This document shows, in pieces, positions 62,695-64,000 of a DNA stretch of 64,000 nt (position 1 is the stretch's first letter; each line of letters starts with the position of its first letter). The position numbers were made by a program, and so were the translations under genes. The stretch comes from Paenibacillus_AR mesotrionivorans (GTDB taxonomy: Bacteria > Bacillota > Bacilli > Paenibacillales > NBRC-103111), in assembly GCF_046098205.1 (NCBI RefSeq), contig NZ_JBJURJ010000008.1, positions 265,945 to 329,944 of the forward strand, given 5' to 3'. The notes below the pieces were generated by a model, which worked only from the letters and a program-made list of their open reading frames with translations, was not told the origin of the DNA and made no database searches.

Positions 62695-63669
62695 CTACCA
62701 TAGGGATTTGTTAAAGCGCTTGGCAATGGCGTTGGTCAGGATCACCAGGCTGAAAGCAACCAGGGATTCGAACAAACCCAGCGCAGTGGTCAAGCTGAAT
62801 TGGCCGCCCTGCAGGCCGATTTGGTAAATGTAGGTGCTGATGACCTCAGATATATTGGAGACGATGGGGTTCTGCAGCACGTAGATCTGATCGAAGCCCA
62901 CCTCCATAACACGGCCCATGGCCAGGATCAGCATGATCACAATGGTGGGGCTGATGCCCGGCAGGGTCACATGCCACATCTGCTTGAACTTGCCTGCGCC
63001 GTCCATACCGGCGGCTTCATACAGGCTGGGATCGATGGTGGTCAGGGCTGCGAGATAGATGATGGCGTTGAAGCCCGTATCCTTCCAGATGCCCGAACCC
63101 AGAAACAGGGAGATCCACGACCATTCCTTAAACAGAAAGGCGAAGGGTTCCGCTCCCGTCAGCCTTCCCATCACGCTGTTGACGACACCGCTTTGGGCGA
63201 ACAGGGTAATGACGATACCGCCGACAATAACCCAGGAGAAGAAGTAGGGCAGGTACACCAGGGTTTGCACAATTTTCTTGAACCACATCTTTCTGACTTC
63301 ATTCAGCATTATGGCCAGAGCGATGGGGAAGGGGAAGCTGATGAACACGGATAACAAGCTCAGCATTAAGGTGTTGCGGATAATCTGGACAGATTGGGCC
63401 TGAGTGAACAAATTGCGGAAGTTCTCCAGACCGACCCAGGGACTGCCGAAAATCCCGTCATGGAAATTGTAGTTCTTGAAGGCGATGACCAGCCCCGCCA
63501 TGGGGGTGTACTTGAAAATCAGATAAAATGCCACAACGGGCACAAACATCGTCCACAACGGAACGTTAAGCGCAAACCGCTGGGTTCTCCAAAATGGAAC
63601 CTTTCTGGCGGGAGCCGTTGCGGCGCTGACAGCCTGATTTCCGGTTGCGTCTAATGAGTTTGGCTTCAT
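62695..63669 (-). CDS. ABC permease, LplB/YteP-like
   Basis: A 324-residue membrane protein. An N-terminal soluble stretch of about 35 residues precedes the first helix (LWTMFVPVVAFYLIFKYTPM), and IAFKNYNFHDGIFGSPWVGL is the hallmark of the LplB/YteP group. The EAA loop is SLYEAAGMDGAGKFKQMWHV. The ATG at 63669 follows GAGGAGG; a longer reading from 63738 lacks a site. It is the first gene of the third glycan operon within the window. Confidence 0.9.
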   Translation of the reverse strand: MKPNSLDATGNQAVSAATAPARKVPFWRTQRFALNVPLWTMFVPVVAFYLIFKYTPMAGLVIAFKNYNFHDGIFGSPWVGLENFRNLFTQAQSVQIIRNTLMLSLLSVFISFPFPIALAIMLNEVRKMWFKKIVQTLVYLPYFFSWVIVGGIVITLFAQSGVVNSVMGRLTGAEPFAFLFKEWSWISLFLGSGIWKDTGFNAIIYLAALTTIDPSLYEAAGMDGAGKFKQMWHVTLPGISPTIVIMLILAMGRVMEVGFDQIYVLQNPIVSNISEVISTYIYQIGLQGGQFSLTTALGLFESLVAFSLVILTNAIAKRFNKSLW

Positions 63670-63854
63670 GCCGGACCTCCTCTGGTGGATTGAATTGCTG
63701 CATGCCCCAACCTTACCCGCCCTGTCCCCAAGCGGCAATATTCAATATTCCGGTTAATCCGGAGTGAGCTTACCGGGCCGTTGCCCGATTCCGGTTAAGC
63801 GAATTCCCCCGTAATTACGGCTGGTCTGCCGCTTCTGCCCGAAGACAGCAAAAA

Positions 63855-63879
63855 GCCGCCAGTTCTGCGTCCTGACGGC
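63855..63879 (-). terminator. Terminator of an upstream leftward gene
   Basis: GCCGTCAG/CTGGCGGC arms (one mismatch) are followed on the minus strand by TTTTTGC. It separates the permease operon from whatever lies to the right of the window. Confidence 0.6.
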
Positions 63880-64000
63880 ATTTTGGGGATACACAATTTT
63901 CTTGTTAATGGGGGGCTAGCTAAGATGAACGTAAACAAAGGGCAGCCCTCCAAATTGCTACTGTCGTAGGTTAAAATGGAAAGTGACCACCACCCATTTC
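63880..64000. other. Right edge, no gene recognised; possibly the end of a mobile element
   Basis: The last 120 bases contain GGAAAGTGACCACC and GGGGGGCTAGC. GTGACCAC motifs occur at the ends of IS21-family elements, but with no transposase in view this is only a hint. Between 63670 and 63854 the sequence ATTCCGGTTAA appears twice (about 63748 and 63788) and may be operator half-sites. Confidence 0.2.

Overview
The window looks like a chromosomal segment of a Gram-positive, soil or rhizosphere type bacterium of the Paenibacillus group. The reasons are AGGAGG-type ribosome binding sites, lipoprotein solute-binding proteins with CUT1 permeases but no ATPase, a giant S-layer-anchored carbohydrate enzyme, YqhG/YqhH/YqzE homologues, a class II (B12) ribonucleotide reductase, and GC-rich genes separated by families of short palindromic repeats. 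This assignment is an inference from gene content; no rRNA or tRNA gene is visible.

Layout. (1) 1-11.9 kb is an arabinose-polymer utilisation locus: a secreted DUF5695-like protein (cut by the left edge, with a perfect CcpA cre site upstream), a GH127 beta-L-arabinofuranosidase, two CUT1 permeases and their lipoprotein, then divergently an AraC regulator and a GH51 alpha-L-arabinofuranosidase. A 13-bp sequence is repeated exactly in the divergent promoter region. (2) 12-22 kb is mixed: a chemoreceptor, membrane proteins, an MMPL exporter, nrdJ with paired NrdR boxes, and D-amino-acid transaminase. Two promoter regions here share a 19-bp sequence. (3) 22-24.7 kb is an AT-rich accessory patch with a broken gene, a tandem pair of paralogous membrane-anchored proteins and an IS256-family transposase remnant. 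(4) 24.7-30 kb holds yqhH-yqhG, a secreted protein and yqzE, which is the Bacillus neighbourhood without its sinIR/tasA biofilm genes, followed by a GNAT acetyltransferase. (5) 30.5-43 kb holds a ribbon-helix-helix regulator divergent from a frameshifted ABC exporter, with an operator array between them, then argS, a CE12-type esterase, an AEC transporter, DUF3788 and CBS proteins, a MarR/DHA2 drug-efflux operon and a second MarR.

(6) 42.1-50.7 kb is a second glycan locus: an AraC regulator divergent from a small unknown protein, a 1423-residue GH2-type hydrolase and a GH94 phosphorylase. (7) 51.4-63.7 kb is a third glycan locus, read leftward: two permeases and a lipoprotein of the LplB/LplC/YtcQ type, an unrecognised 595-residue enzyme-like protein, and a 2036-residue secreted beta-helix protein anchored by SLH domains.

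Taken together, the three loci suggest extracellular attack on pectin or arabinan side chains, import of oligosaccharides through importers that probably share an ATPase encoded elsewhere, and intracellular cleavage by GH127, GH51, GH2 and GH94 enzymes. The most unusual signals are the three paired families of TAACGG-core palindromic repeats, the 11-bp-period operator array beside the broken exporter, a tandem hexapeptide-coding repeat lying in frame just after the stop of the S-layer enzyme, and the unknown 595-residue protein.
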